From: Spirochaetales bacterium
Lineage (GTDB): Bacteria > Spirochaetota > Spirochaetia > CADAEX01
Assembly: GCA_024233785.1 (NCBI GenBank)
Contig: JACKPD010000009.1
Location: forward strand, 31,356-95,355
Length of the DNA: 64,000 bases
Reading direction: 5' to 3'
Shown here: positions 51,618 to 61,050 of the stretch, piece by piece
Layout of the letters: every line of letters starts with the position of its first letter
How positions within the stretch are numbered: position 1 is the stretch's first letter
Position numbers and translations under genes: made by a program
The notes under the pieces: generated by a model
Database searches by the model: none
What the model was told of the DNA's origin: nothing
What the model saw: only the letters and a program-made list of their open reading frames with translations

Positions 51618-51648
51618 AAAAAACCCGGTTCAAACCGGGTTTTTTATA
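51618..51648 (+). terminator. Bidirectional terminator after the chemoreceptor
   Basis: A long perfect stem AAAAAACCCGGTT with AACCGGGTTTTTT and a two-base loop, followed by T residues. It serves the MCP on the plus strand and can end the convergent methyltransferase gene. Confidence 0.85.
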
Positions 51649-51678
51649 TTAAAAACATGAAAAGCGGCATCTCCTGAA

Positions 51679-53520
51679 CTAAACAAAATCATCCCTGATA
51701 ACATCAACAGCTGTCTGGATCACTCCGAAGGGGGGACTTACCTGAACGCCGCATACAGCGCTTCTTACAGACTCAAGTATTTCCCTGGCAATAAGAATTC
51801 CTTCCCTTACCGCCGCCTCTTTTGTCCCGGTTTTTTCCATCCTTTTCATAATATGCTCCGGTATTGAAACACCGGGTACTTCATTATTCAGAAAAAGTGC
51901 ATTGCGGTATGAGGCAAGCGGCCAGATTCCCGCCATTAAAGGGATATTTGTTCCTCTGATCCTCTCAATAAAATCAAGAAGAATTTCAGGATCAAAGACA
52001 GGCTGTGAAATAAAAAAATCAGCTCCGGCTTCAGCTTTAAGAAAGCATCTTTCAATTTCCCTTTCAAGTCCTGTCGAAGCGGGATTTGCGCCGGCCCCTA
52101 TTACAAAACTTGTCTGCCCTGAAAGTTCTCTCCCGCCGAGATCAATCCCCCTGTTAAGTCTTTTTGCAAGTGTAATCAGCCCGATTGAATCAACATCAAA
52201 AACACCTGTTACATCAGGGTAGTTTCCTACCTTGGGAGGGTCTCCGGTGATAATAAGAAGGTTTCGAAGCCCTGCGGCATGGGAGCCGAGAAGTTCCGCC
52301 TGAATTCCTATAAGGTTTTTGTCCCTGCAGCATATATGGGGAATTGTCTCTATTCCCGCTTTTCTCTCAATCTCAATCGCAGTTATCGCCACTGATATCC
52401 TTGAGGACGCCCTCGGTCCGTCGGGGAGGTTAATCCCGAGTATCCCTTTTTTCTTAAGCTCAGATGACCTTTCAATAATTCTTGTGAGGTCTGTTCCTAT
52501 CGGCGGAATAAGCTCAACTGTTGTTATCCAGCTCCCTTCCGTGAGAGCCCGGCCCAAAGCAGACCTTTCAGCGAGAGGAATTTCCTTCTTCTCCTGAACA
52601 GGGGCATCCTGAAAACTGCTTCCCTTTCCGGCAGCGGCTTTTCCCAGGGAAAGAACCATCTGTCCGGCTTTCCTGATGTGTTCGGGAGTTGTTCCGCAGC
52701 ACCCCCCAATGACAGCAGCACCCGCTTCAAAGAATTTAAGCGCATAATTGCCGAAGTAGGATGGGGAAGCAAGATACATGTTCCGGTTGTCAATCTCCCG
52801 GGGCAGGCCGGCATTCGGCATAACTGAAACAGGTTTTTTTACATGCGGTTTTACTGCCATAAGTATTTCAAGAAGATGGTCCGGCCCTACGGCACAGTTG
52901 ATTCCAATTACATCCACAGCCTCTTCCCTGTCAAGCCGCCTTGCAAGGGAGGGAGCCTCTTTTCTGTACTCCTCTTCATTAAGCGGTCCAATTGTAAACT
53001 GCGCCTGCACAGGCATTGAAGGATCAAGGCGCCCTGCAACCCTTACGGCCAGAAGCAGCTCCTCAATGTCCCTGAATGTTTCAAAGATAAGAAGGTCCGC
53101 CTTTTCTGCTATCAGTGCGGAAATCTGGACTTCAAAAGCTTTTTCAGCTTCTTTTATTTCAATCTTTCCGAATGGGACAATCCTCTGGCCCAGAGGGCCT
53201 ACAGAACCCGCGACATAGACATCATCCCCCGCAGCTTCACGCGCTATCCTTACCGCCGCCCGGTTGATTTCTTCTGTTTTATCTTCAAGCTGGTATGATT
53301 TAAGTTTGACAGGGTTTGCCCCGAAGCTGTTGGTTTCAATTACCTGGGCTCCAGCCTGTATATAGCGCATGTGTATGCTTTTTACCATATCAGGAGAGGA
53401 AAGGCATACCTCCTCGAAACAGCTGCTTAAAGGTATACCGTCCTCATAGAGCATGGTACCCATGGCCCCGTCAAAGAGAATTATTCCGTCCTTTATCCTG
53501 TCAAGATATTTTTTCCTCAC
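51679..53520 (-). CDS. Homocysteine methyltransferase / methylenetetrahydrofolate reductase fusion
   Basis: 613 residues from GTG 53520 (GGAG six bases upstream). Residues 1-290 form the homocysteine methyltransferase: GAMGTMLYEDG, ETNSFGAN, GINCAVGPDHL and GGCCGTTPEHI, in which the cysteines bind the zinc that activates homocysteine. Residues about 330-600 form a MetF-like TIM barrel: TTVELIPPIGTDL, PHICCRDKN, LLIITGDPPKVG and ADFFISQPVFD. The fusion matches the family that takes methyl groups from 5-methyl-THF to methionine in many Firmicutes and spirochaetes. Both partners act in one-carbon metabolism. There is no adjoining met gene. Confidence 0.95.
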   Translation of the reverse strand: MRKKYLDRIKDGIILFDGAMGTMLYEDGIPLSSCFEEVCLSSPDMVKSIHMRYIQAGAQVIETNSFGANPVKLKSYQLEDKTEEINRAAVRIAREAAGDDVYVAGSVGPLGQRIVPFGKIEIKEAEKAFEVQISALIAEKADLLIFETFRDIEELLLAVRVAGRLDPSMPVQAQFTIGPLNEEEYRKEAPSLARRLDREEAVDVIGINCAVGPDHLLEILMAVKPHVKKPVSVMPNAGLPREIDNRNMYLASPSYFGNYALKFFEAGAAVIGGCCGTTPEHIRKAGQMVLSLGKAAAGKGSSFQDAPVQEKKEIPLAERSALGRALTEGSWITTVELIPPIGTDLTRIIERSSELKKKGILGINLPDGPRASSRISVAITAIEIERKAGIETIPHICCRDKNLIGIQAELLGSHAAGLRNLLIITGDPPKVGNYPDVTGVFDVDSIGLITLAKRLNRGIDLGGRELSGQTSFVIGAGANPASTGLEREIERCFLKAEAGADFFISQPVFDPEILLDFIERIRGTNIPLMAGIWPLASYRNALFLNNEVPGVSIPEHIMKRMEKTGTKEAAVREGILIAREILESVRSAVCGVQVSPPFGVIQTAVDVIRDDFV

Positions 53521-53609
53521 TGAAAACTCCTGGTGTATTTCATATGAAACTGGGATTGAATAAGGAGCACTGCTGAAACATGATACCCCTCAGGTTTAAC
53601 TTTTAATTA

Positions 53610-54359
53610 TTAAAAATCAATATTATCAATTTTCTGATATTTATCCATTACAGAAAGAAGATCAAACTTGCCTTCATACAGAGCTTTTCCTGTTATAATT
53701 CCCGCGATTTTTCCTCTGCATCCGGGTTCTTCAGTAATAGTTTTAAAATCCTCATCACTGCTGATACCTCCTGATATTATTACAGGCAGATTCGATTCTT
53801 CCGCGATTCTGCAGCTTCTTTCTGTGTCAGGCCCGGTAAGCGTCCCGTCGCGCGAAATATTTGTATATATTATACTGCAGAATCCGCCCTTTGATGCCTT
53901 TACTGCGAGTTCTGTATCCTTAATGCCGGAACCTTCCTCCCAGCCAGATATTTTAACGTCTCCGTCAAGGGCATCAATTCCGGCAATAAAAACCTTTCCG
54001 TATTTTTTAATCCATCCCAGGCATTTATCACTCTCGCGGGCAAAAACAGTTCCAAGAATAAGCCGGTCGATTCCGGCATCCAGGAGCTGCCTTATATCCT
54101 CTTCTCCCCTGATGCCTCCCCCAAGTTCCAGAACCGCATTTACATTTTCCCTGATTCCGGCAATTATCTTTCTGTTGTTTTTCCCTTCTCCGCGCGCGGC
54201 ATCGAGGTCGACAATATGTATCCTCTTCGCGCCGGCATTTTCAAACTCTTTCGCGACTGATACAGCATCAGTCCCATATACTGTAACCCTGTTATAGTCG
54301 CCTTTATAGAGCCTTACGCATTTTCCGTCAAGTATATCTATCGCGGGTATTATAAGCAC
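53610..54359 (-). CDS. hisA: ProFAR isomerase HisA
   Basis: 249 residues from GTG 54359. The TIM-barrel half repeats begin LIIPAIDILDGKCVRLYKGDY and end at ISGGISSDEDFKTI; the Asp of AIDILDGK and of GIDALDGDVKI are the catalytic aspartates, and LGGGIRGEEDIR binds phosphate. It isomerises ProFAR in histidine synthesis. It is encoded four bases after an acyl-CoA synthetase and without other his genes. The very C-terminus (YQKIDNIDF) is short. Confidence 0.95.
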   Translation of the reverse strand: MLIIPAIDILDGKCVRLYKGDYNRVTVYGTDAVSVAKEFENAGAKRIHIVDLDAARGEGKNNRKIIAGIRENVNAVLELGGGIRGEEDIRQLLDAGIDRLILGTVFARESDKCLGWIKKYGKVFIAGIDALDGDVKISGWEEGSGIKDTELAVKASKGGFCSIIYTNISRDGTLTGPDTERSCRIAEESNLPVIISGGISSDEDFKTITEEPGCRGKIAGIITGKALYEGKFDLLSVMDKYQKIDNIDF

Positions 54360-54363
54360 TTTT

Positions 54364-56052
54364 CTATTCCGAAACCTTGTAGCGTTTTATCTTTTTTGTA
54401 GTTGTCATTTCAAGAGGCTTTTCAAGCACCTTAATGCTTGTTATCCACATATACGGGTGAAGGGATTTGTTAATCTCGCTTACAATTTCCCGGATCCTCT
54501 CTTCCAGTTCCGCCTGAACATATTTTCCCCTCATCTCTTCCGAAGGATAGATAAGCGCCTCAATTTCCTCAGACATGTTCTTCTTGTCCTTTATATATCC
54601 CCGGACAAGGACCTGTTCAATCTCATCATAAAGCTGGAATTTATCCTCGATTTCCTCAGGAAATACGTTTTTACCGCCTTCTGTGACAATAAGTGATTTT
54701 TTGCGGCCTGTAAGATAAAGGTAGTTTTCAGAATCAAGATATCCGACATCGCCGGTGAGAAAATAATTGTCCTCTGTCATTACTTCGCGGGTCGCCTCTT
54801 CATTTTTATAATAGCCTTTCATTACGATCGGTCCTTTTATCGCAATCTCTCCCCTGCCGTCCCTGTCCGGATCAATGATTTTGACATCAACTTCAGGGAT
54901 AATCTTTCCGACAGATTTAATCTTGAAATTCTCGACAGGATTCAGGGCTGCTATAGGGGAAGTTTCTGTAAGACCGTACCCTTGAACAAAATCAATTCCA
55001 AGCTGATTGTAGATATTGAATGTTGACGGGGAGAGCGGGCCTCCTCCGCTGATGCAGATTCTTATTGTAGAAAGCGAAGCTTTTTCCAGGACAGTTTTAA
55101 AAAGTTTTTTCCCGATATTTATTTTAAATACTTTTTTTACAAACCCGCTTATAAACAGCAGTACCTTGATAATTGAATATACGATAATCCCTTTTTCCCG
55201 CACTCCTTTCAGTATTCCTTTCAGTATCCTGTTGAAAAGCATTGGGACCCCGAGAAACATCGTGACTTTTCCTTTCTTTAAATCCGAGAGAATCTCTTTT
55301 ACAACAAGTTTTGCGGCAAAAACAACTTCTGCACCTGTCGCGATTGTTTCAATAAAAACAGCAAGCATTGAATAGGAATGATGGAGAGGAAGCAGTGCGT
55401 AGAAAACATCTGTGTGAAAAATATTGAGATTCATCTGCGCGAGAAGCGCATCCTTTACAAAGTTTGAATGGGTAAGCATTACACCTTTGGGCGTTCCCGT
55501 TGTTCCTGAGGTAAAGAGAATGGCAGCCAGATCTTCCGGATCAGTAAAAACAGGCTTATCAAGCTCCTTTCCTTTAATATCAAGGATATAATCAGGTTTT
55601 GTCTTTGAAAGGGAATATTTTTTAAACTTTCTGCCAGGCAGACTGCCTATTGAATCATATTTTTCTTCATCAACAAAAATTATTTCCGCGTCTGTAAAAT
55701 CAATCAGGTGGTCAGTCTCCGTATCTGTCAGCATGTAGTCTATCGGGACAACAACACCGCCTGCGGCAAGAACCGCAAGGTACGCTATTGTCCACTCCGG
55801 AGAATTTTTTCCGGTAAGGATAACTGCCTGCCCTTTTTTAACATTATCAGATATAAGTTTTTCAGCAATTATAAAGATCCTTTCCTTCGCCTCACTATAG
55901 GTAAAAATCTTTTCTTCTGGAGAATATGCGGTGAAACACCTCCGCTGCGGAAACCGTGCAGTTGAAACAAGAAACAGTTCAGGCAGAGTCGGAACATCTC
56001 CGCTGAAAATTTTTCCCCTGAACTCTTCAAGAAATTTGAAAGTACTGTACAT
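54364..56052 (-). CDS. Long-chain acyl-CoA synthetase-type AMP ligase
   Basis: 562 residues. The P-loop-like signature is AAILFTSGTTGTPKGVMLTHSN. VQGYGLTETSPIAALN and YFLTGDVGYLD are the next core motifs, and the C-terminal lysine region is EMTTTKKIKRYKV, with the catalytic lysine. It activates a carboxylic acid as acyl-AMP, probably a fatty acid for membrane lipid work. A putative membrane helix near 285-300 (IVYSIIKVLLFISGFVKKV) suggests membrane contact, as in long-chain acyl-CoA synthetases. The gene is transcribed with hisA. Confidence 0.92.
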   Translation of the reverse strand: MYSTFKFLEEFRGKIFSGDVPTLPELFLVSTARFPQRRCFTAYSPEEKIFTYSEAKERIFIIAEKLISDNVKKGQAVILTGKNSPEWTIAYLAVLAAGGVVVPIDYMLTDTETDHLIDFTDAEIIFVDEEKYDSIGSLPGRKFKKYSLSKTKPDYILDIKGKELDKPVFTDPEDLAAILFTSGTTGTPKGVMLTHSNFVKDALLAQMNLNIFHTDVFYALLPLHHSYSMLAVFIETIATGAEVVFAAKLVVKEILSDLKKGKVTMFLGVPMLFNRILKGILKGVREKGIIVYSIIKVLLFISGFVKKVFKINIGKKLFKTVLEKASLSTIRICISGGGPLSPSTFNIYNQLGIDFVQGYGLTETSPIAALNPVENFKIKSVGKIIPEVDVKIIDPDRDGRGEIAIKGPIVMKGYYKNEEATREVMTEDNYFLTGDVGYLDSENYLYLTGRKKSLIVTEGGKNVFPEEIEDKFQLYDEIEQVLVRGYIKDKKNMSEEIEALIYPSEEMRGKYVQAELEERIREIVSEINKSLHPYMWITSIKVLEKPLEMTTTKKIKRYKVSE

Positions 56053-56150
56053 AATGGCTCCCTCCTTATAACATAATTACTATACTATAAAAAAGAGTGG
56101 ATGTAAAACCGGATTAAACTGAAATATTATTTGAGATGAACAACCAGTTA

Positions 56151-56179
56151 TTGCTGGAGCACCTGTAAATAAGTATAAT
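56151..56179 (+). promoter_or_regulatory. Promoter of the alpha/beta hydrolase gene, apparently leaderless
   Basis: -35 TTGCTG (56151-56156), 17-base spacer, perfect -10 TATAAT (56174-56179). The ATG is at 56187, seven bases later, with no Shine-Dalgarno sequence. Confidence 0.65.
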
Positions 56180-56186
56180 TTTACTG

Positions 56187-57164
56187 ATGAAAACAAGATT
56201 CCGGATATTCCTGCCTGCCGCCGCCGCAGCGGTCCTGCTGATATATTTGGCAGGCCCTGAAATTAATATGGATACCTCTTTTTCAGAAGTACAGATACCG
56301 GAAAGCCTTGAAAAAATTGAACAGTATATCGAATCAGGAGAGGCCCTACACACAGACATACGTCCCGGGACAGAAAAAAAAATAGTCTGGGCCGATGAGG
56401 GCGGCAGGAAGAGGATAACGGAGTATTCCATTATCTATCTCCACGGCTTTACTGCATCAAGGATGGAAACCGAACCTGTAACATCAAATGTCGCTTCCGC
56501 TCTTGGAGCCAACGTTTTTTACACACGATTGAAAGGTCACGGACACTACCAGCTTGATGCGCAGGATAATGTAAACCTTTCAGACTGGCTTTTTGACGCA
56601 AAAGAAGCGCTGGAAATAGGGAAAAAAATCGGAGAAAAAGTAATTATAATCTCCTGCTCATCAGGGGCGCCGCTTGCATCATGGCTTTGCAGCAATTTTC
56701 CTGAAAACATATATGCTGCGGTAATGATTTCTCCCAATTTCAGACCTAAAGATTCGCGGGCGATGCTGATAGCGGAAAAATGGGGGCCCTTAATCGCGAA
56801 ACTCTCCGAAGGTGAGATAATCGGAGAGCATGAGAAAATTGTCTCCCCCGCACACGCGGCAGGCTGGAGCTATATCTATAAAACAGAGTTCCTTTTCCCG
56901 ATGATAGCGCTTCTTGAAACTGTAAATAAAACAGATTTTTCAAAAATCACCATTCCTCTTGAGGTTTTTTATTCTCCGGATGACATGATAGTAGACCAGA
57001 AGAAAACCTTGACAGTTTATGAAAAATGGGGAGCAGTTAAAAAAAATATATTTAAGGTGGAAAATCCCGGAGACAAGAATTCCCATATTATATGCGGAGA
57101 TATTTTCTCACCTGATACAACCGGTCTGGTTACTGAAAAAATTATTCAGTTTATCAGAAACTGA
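56187..57164 (+). CDS. Membrane-anchored alpha/beta hydrolase (lipase/esterase-like)
   Basis: 325 residues. An N-terminal hydrophobic segment (FRIFLPAAAAAVLLIYLAG) may be a signal peptide or anchor. The oxyanion region is IIYLHGFTASRMETEP, the nucleophile elbow is IISCSSGAPLA, in which the first glycine of GxSxG is serine, the acid is in FYSPDDMIVD and the histidine in KNSHIICGD. The pattern resembles monoacylglycerol lipase-like carboxylesterases. Its substrate is unknown. The promoter -10 is seven bases before the ATG. It overlaps the convergent MCP gene by 11 bases. Confidence 0.87.
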   Translation: MKTRFRIFLPAAAAAVLLIYLAGPEINMDTSFSEVQIPESLEKIEQYIESGEALHTDIRPGTEKKIVWADEGGRKRITEYSIIYLHGFTASRMETEPVTSNVASALGANVFYTRLKGHGHYQLDAQDNVNLSDWLFDAKEALEIGKKIGEKVIIISCSSGAPLASWLCSNFPENIYAAVMISPNFRPKDSRAMLIAEKWGPLIAKLSEGEIIGEHEKIVSPAHAAGWSYIYKTEFLFPMIALLETVNKTDFSKITIPLEVFYSPDDMIVDQKKTLTVYEKWGAVKKNIFKVENPGDKNSHIICGDIFSPDTTGLVTEKIIQFIRN

Positions 57165-59019
57165 ATCTTTTCATTTCCTTTTCAAGCATAGCCGCAGAAT
57201 GCTCAAGTTCCTCTGTAAGCCGGCTCAGCCCTTCGGATGAAAGAGAGATTGCGCCGGCTGCCGCTTCTGCCAATGCTGCAGCGGTTTTTGTCTCTGCAGA
57301 GGTACTTCTCATCAGCGCCATCTCCCTGCCTACCTCTTCCACCTTCTCCCTTATTTTTGCTGTGCTTTCAGAGACAACCTCTGATATGGAATCAAGATCA
57401 TCTGATAGCGCGAGGAGCCCTTTTCCATCTGAATTTATCTTCTTGACCTGCTCCTCAACATCTGTAAAAGACTCAATAACTCCAATTATATCATGATGTA
57501 TGTTCTTAAAGCTTTCCGAGGTTTTGAGTCCGGTGTCATAGAATTTACCTACATTACCGGTAATTTCCGACATACTGCCTGATATTCCGGAAGTGCTCTC
57601 TCCTGTTGAATCAGCAAGTTTTCTTATCTCCCGTGAAACTACCCCGAAACCTTTCCCGGCATCCCCTGCATGAACCGCTTCGATGGCAGCATTCATTGCG
57701 AGAATATTTGTCCTGTCAGCAATGTCAGTAATAATTTCAAGGATATTATCAATCTTTTTTATATTATTCTTAATATCAATAATATATTTCATAGTATCTG
57801 CAAGTTTTTTGTTTTCATCAGCCGAACTGTTTACAAGTTTTTTTGAATTTTCAATTTTTTCCCTGCTGGATTCGGAAACAGCATTTAATGAAGAAAGCAT
57901 AAGAGTTGTTGTTTCTGATGTCTGTCTTATAATCCCGCCCTGTTGTGAAATCTTACCGAATACACCTTCTATCCGGGTTGTGAGAAGATCTGAATTCTCC
58001 GCAGTCTTTATTACACTCTCATCCAGGATTTCAGTCTGTTTTCTGACTGACGCAATATTTTCTATGATGTTTTCAACTGATGTTCTGTTTCCCCTGCTTA
58101 ACATTCCAAGCTTGTCCTTAACAGTTTTATGCGCCTGAAATTGAAGTGTTATTCCGTTCATCAGTTTTCTTGTGTTGTTTTTGACAAGATTGAGACTGTT
58201 TTTCAGCGATCCAAGTTCATCCCTTGAGTCAAGATCAAGATCCTCAGACAAAAGATTCCCTTCCGCCAGACTGATTGCTAGTTTCCTGCAGTCAAAAATC
58301 CTTTTATTGACACCTGTGAAAAGCAGCAGGATATTAATAATAGTCAGTAATACTCCAACGGCATTTACCGGAAGGATTCTTTTTATCATTGCCTTATTCA
58401 TCATCAGCATTCCTGACGCATCAATGGATTCAGCCGCGGCAGCAGCCGGCAGACTGAAATATTTTACTGATATCATCTGTATTGCGATCATAGAAAAAAG
58501 AGTCAAAGCGATAACAAGGGTAAACCGCATTGTGATGCTCATTGATATGTATCTGTTGTCAAAAGGAATTCTACTGCCTGCTTTTTCAAAAAATCTGATA
58601 AAAAGGATGTAAAAAGGGATCCCTGTCATGAAAACAGCTGAAGCAAACAGAATAACAGTATCTCCGGCAGGAGCCTGTACTCCGGTGCTTTTCAGGGTTA
58701 ACAAAGGGATCAATATTCCGTAAAGGACACTGAAAAGAAGGATCTTTCTTGGTGTTTTGACAATATTCTTTAATATACTTATTGTTAAGCCTTCATCGCC
58801 GGCTGAACTGTCATAATTGACAATTTGAAGTGCATTACTCCTCACGGTAAACAGGACAAAGAGATGATACGCAATTACCAAAACAACTGTTAGAGGGTTA
58901 AAAATCATGATTTTTGTTTTTTCAAAAGAGATTAACCCTATATAACTGAAAATAAACGGAGACAAAACTGTTGGAAGTGCTGTAATCAGCAGTACAACAA
59001 GCAGATTTATTTTTTTCAT
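57154..59019 (-). CDS. Chemoreceptor without a large periplasmic sensor
   Basis: 621 residues. The N-terminal 290 residues contain about six hydrophobic helices in place of a periplasmic ligand domain (LLVVLLITALPTVLSPFIF; LTVVLVIAYHLFVLFTV; PAGDTVILFASAVFMTGIPFYILFI in two parts and others). A HAMP-like linker (LAISLAEGNLLSEDLDLDS) is followed by a coiled-coil signalling domain with MNAAIEAVHAGDAGKGFGVVSREIRKLADS-like tip residues (split here: EAVHAGDAGKGFGVV). It may sense membrane state, energy or an intracellular cue. AGGTG lies nine bases upstream of the ATG. Confidence 0.92.
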   Translation of the reverse strand: MKKINLLVVLLITALPTVLSPFIFSYIGLISFEKTKIMIFNPLTVVLVIAYHLFVLFTVRSNALQIVNYDSSAGDEGLTISILKNIVKTPRKILLFSVLYGILIPLLTLKSTGVQAPAGDTVILFASAVFMTGIPFYILFIRFFEKAGSRIPFDNRYISMSITMRFTLVIALTLFSMIAIQMISVKYFSLPAAAAAESIDASGMLMMNKAMIKRILPVNAVGVLLTIINILLLFTGVNKRIFDCRKLAISLAEGNLLSEDLDLDSRDELGSLKNSLNLVKNNTRKLMNGITLQFQAHKTVKDKLGMLSRGNRTSVENIIENIASVRKQTEILDESVIKTAENSDLLTTRIEGVFGKISQQGGIIRQTSETTTLMLSSLNAVSESSREKIENSKKLVNSSADENKKLADTMKYIIDIKNNIKKIDNILEIITDIADRTNILAMNAAIEAVHAGDAGKGFGVVSREIRKLADSTGESTSGISGSMSEITGNVGKFYDTGLKTSESFKNIHHDIIGVIESFTDVEEQVKKINSDGKGLLALSDDLDSISEVVSESTAKIREKVEEVGREMALMRSTSAETKTAAALAEAAAGAISLSSEGLSRLTEELEHSAAMLEKEMKRFSF

Positions 59020-59082
59020 TTCAAGGCACCTTTATAAATCCGAACCTGTTAATTCTATCCACAGTAATAAATATTTGTAAAC

Positions 59083-59122
59083 AAAAAAAACCCGGAGCAG
59101 TTTTTCTCCGGGTCTGATTTTT
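59083..59122 (-). terminator. Terminator after wrbA
   Basis: 7-bp stem CCCGGAG (59091-59097) with CTCCGGG (59106-59112), loop of eight bases, flanked by A8 and T-rich tracts, so on the minus strand it ends with a run of T. It separates wrbA from the downstream chemoreceptor gene. Confidence 0.85.
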
Positions 59123-59138
59123 TATTTCAATTTTAAAG

Positions 59139-59750
59139 CTATCTTGAAAGTTTTACAGCTAATTCCGCAACATGTTTCCCCTGAAACCTTGCAATGGCAA
59201 GTTCATCTTCGCTCGGCATCCTGCTTCCGTCTCCACCGGTAATTGTCGAAGCTCCGTAGGGAGAGCCGCCCGACATGCTTTCAATATTACTCAGCTTTGC
59301 TTCAGAATATGGAACCCCGGCTATTATCATTCCGTGGTGAAGAAGGGTTGTGTGGAAACTCAGTATTGTTGATTCCTGACCTCCATGCTGTGTAGCGCTT
59401 GAAGTAAAAACACTACCAAGTTTGCCGATAAGAGCTCCTTTAGCCCAGAGACTCCCTGTAGAATCCAGAAAAGCCCTCATCTGAGCGCTCATCATTCCGA
59501 ATCTTGTCGGAGCCCCGAATATTACCGCGTCTGATTTTTCAAGAACACTTAAATCCGCAACAGGAATGTTTGAAATCATTTTTGCGCTTTCAAGAGCACC
59601 CATTTTTTCCAGTACCCCGTTATCCAACGTTTCAGGTACCCTGTAAAGGGAAACTTCCGCTCCCTTGACGCTTTCAGCACCTTCTGCAACTGCTTGTGCC
59701 ATTTTATATATATGCCCGTACATGCTGTAAAATACTATACTTAGTTTCAT
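59139..59750 (-). CDS. wrbA: NAD(P)H:quinone oxidoreductase, WrbA type
   Basis: 203 residues of flavodoxin-like fold. The FMN phosphate loop is YSMYGHIYKMAQAVAEGA, followed by the ring-stacking region AVIFGAPTRFGMMSAQMRAFLDST, TSSATQHGGQESTI and GGSPYGASTITG. It reduces quinones with two electrons to limit redox cycling. AGGGGG lies seven bases before the ATG, and a small dyad lies just upstream. It ends at a strong terminator, so it is monocistronic. Confidence 0.96.
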   Translation of the reverse strand: MKLSIVFYSMYGHIYKMAQAVAEGAESVKGAEVSLYRVPETLDNGVLEKMGALESAKMISNIPVADLSVLEKSDAVIFGAPTRFGMMSAQMRAFLDSTGSLWAKGALIGKLGSVFTSSATQHGGQESTILSFHTTLLHHGMIIAGVPYSEAKLSNIESMSGGSPYGASTITGGDGSRMPSEDELAIARFQGKHVAELAVKLSR

Positions 59751-59765
59751 TATAAATCCCCCTAT

Positions 59766-59786
59766 ATCATACTAATTATATATGAT
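59766..59786. promoter_or_regulatory. Dyad upstream of wrbA
   Basis: Arms ATCATA (59766-59771) and TATGAT (59781-59786) spaced by nine bases, 15 bases before the wrbA start. An operator candidate in a 198-base divergent gap; the region is AT-rich, so chance is possible. Confidence 0.3.
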
Positions 59787-59889
59787 TTAAAATAATACTT
59801 TTCTCTCCAAAAGCAAACTAAATTTTATTACCAGGTAAATATTTAATTAAAAGCTATAAATATGATGAATATTCAATGATTTACTCTAT

Positions 59890-59918
59890 TTGACTTTGGA
59901 GATAAGTACGTTTACAAT
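59890..59918 (+). promoter_or_regulatory. Promoter of the HD-GYP gene
   Basis: -35 TTGACT (59890-59895), 17-base spacer, -10 TACAAT (59913-59918). Transcription would start near 59925, about 24 bases before the ATG, with no clear ribosome site. Confidence 0.6.
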
Positions 59919-59948
59919 ACATATACTATAATTCATTATAAAAAAAAT

Positions 59949-61025
59949 ATGGAAAAACACACTGCTGATGTAAAAAGTTCAAAAACCTTCTTTGCCCGTC
60001 TTTCTCCTGAGGAAACGTCTCTTATTAAAAGTTATTCAAAAGAAAAAAAATATCTGCCGGGCGATGTAATAGTACGGGAAAAGACCCTCACAGACACCTT
60101 CTGTATAATAAAAAAGGGAAGCGTCGAAGTCACAAAAAAATACATGGACAGCGAAGACATGGTGCTTGCAGTAATGGGAGACGGGGATTTTTTCGGGGAA
60201 ATGGCTTTGCTCGACCAGGGAACAAGGTCTGCAACTGTTAAAGCCCTTACATCAACCACAATTTATGAAATTTCAAGAAAGAGCTTTGAGCTTCTGCTTA
60301 AAAAACAGCCTGACCTTGCCTACACAATACTCAGGGAGCTCTCAACAAGGCTGAGGGAGGCGGGTACCCTGCTTGTCGCACATCTTGAAAGAAAAAACAG
60401 GCAGCTCACCCAGGCCTATATAGATACTGTCCAGGTTCTGGTAAACGCGCTTGAAGCAAGGGATACCTATACATCGGGACATACTGCGCGGGTTACTGTA
60501 ATTGCAAAAGAAATTGCCAGAAAGATGGGAATGGCGCCCGAAGACCTTTATACCCTCGAAATGGGAGCGCTTCTCCACGATGTCGGAAAAATCGGAATAC
60601 CGGATTCTGTGCTTGGCAAACCCGGACCGCTTGAAAAATCCGAATTCCAGATAATAGCCGGCCACCCGGGGATGGGCGGACAGATTTTAAAAAATATTGA
60701 ATATCTTGAAAATTCACTCCCTTCCGTGATGTCCCATCACGAAAGATTTGACGGGAAAGGATACCCTGAAGGGCTTGCCGGCAAGTCAATTCCCCTTGCG
60801 GGAAGAATAATTGCCGTAGCTGACAGTTTCGATGCCATGATAAGCAGCAGACCTTACAGGGAAAAAATTGATACCATGGAAGCGGTTAAAGAACTCAGAA
60901 AATGCTCAGGTACACAGTTTGACAGTGATATTGTTGAAACATTTATAAAAATCATTGAAAGCGGCGGGCTTGAATTTTTAAAAGAGGCCCTGCCCGAACA
61001 GGGCGTTGATAATAAAAACCGGTAA
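59949..61025 (+). CDS. Cyclic-nucleotide-binding / HD-GYP c-di-GMP phosphodiesterase
   Basis: 358 residues. An N-terminal cNMP-type domain (15-130) has the GDFFGEMALLDQGTRSATVKA cassette (split over adjacent residues), followed by a helical linker. The HD-GYP domain (about 165-345) has SGHTARVTVIAKEI, LLHDVGKIGIPDSVLGKPG (the HD), HPGMGGQIL and SHHERFDGKGYPEGLAG, with the GYP residues and metal histidines intact. It should hydrolyse c-di-GMP to GMP or pGpG, gated by ligand or redox-like binding to the N-terminal domain. It precedes chrA by 25 bases and is probably cotranscribed. Confidence 0.93.
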   Translation: MEKHTADVKSSKTFFARLSPEETSLIKSYSKEKKYLPGDVIVREKTLTDTFCIIKKGSVEVTKKYMDSEDMVLAVMGDGDFFGEMALLDQGTRSATVKALTSTTIYEISRKSFELLLKKQPDLAYTILRELSTRLREAGTLLVAHLERKNRQLTQAYIDTVQVLVNALEARDTYTSGHTARVTVIAKEIARKMGMAPEDLYTLEMGALLHDVGKIGIPDSVLGKPGPLEKSEFQIIAGHPGMGGQILKNIEYLENSLPSVMSHHERFDGKGYPEGLAGKSIPLAGRIIAVADSFDAMISSRPYREKIDTMEAVKELRKCSGTQFDSDIVETFIKIIESGGLEFLKEALPEQGVDNKNR

Positions 61026-61050
61026 AAACATTCATTAAAAAGGATTATCA

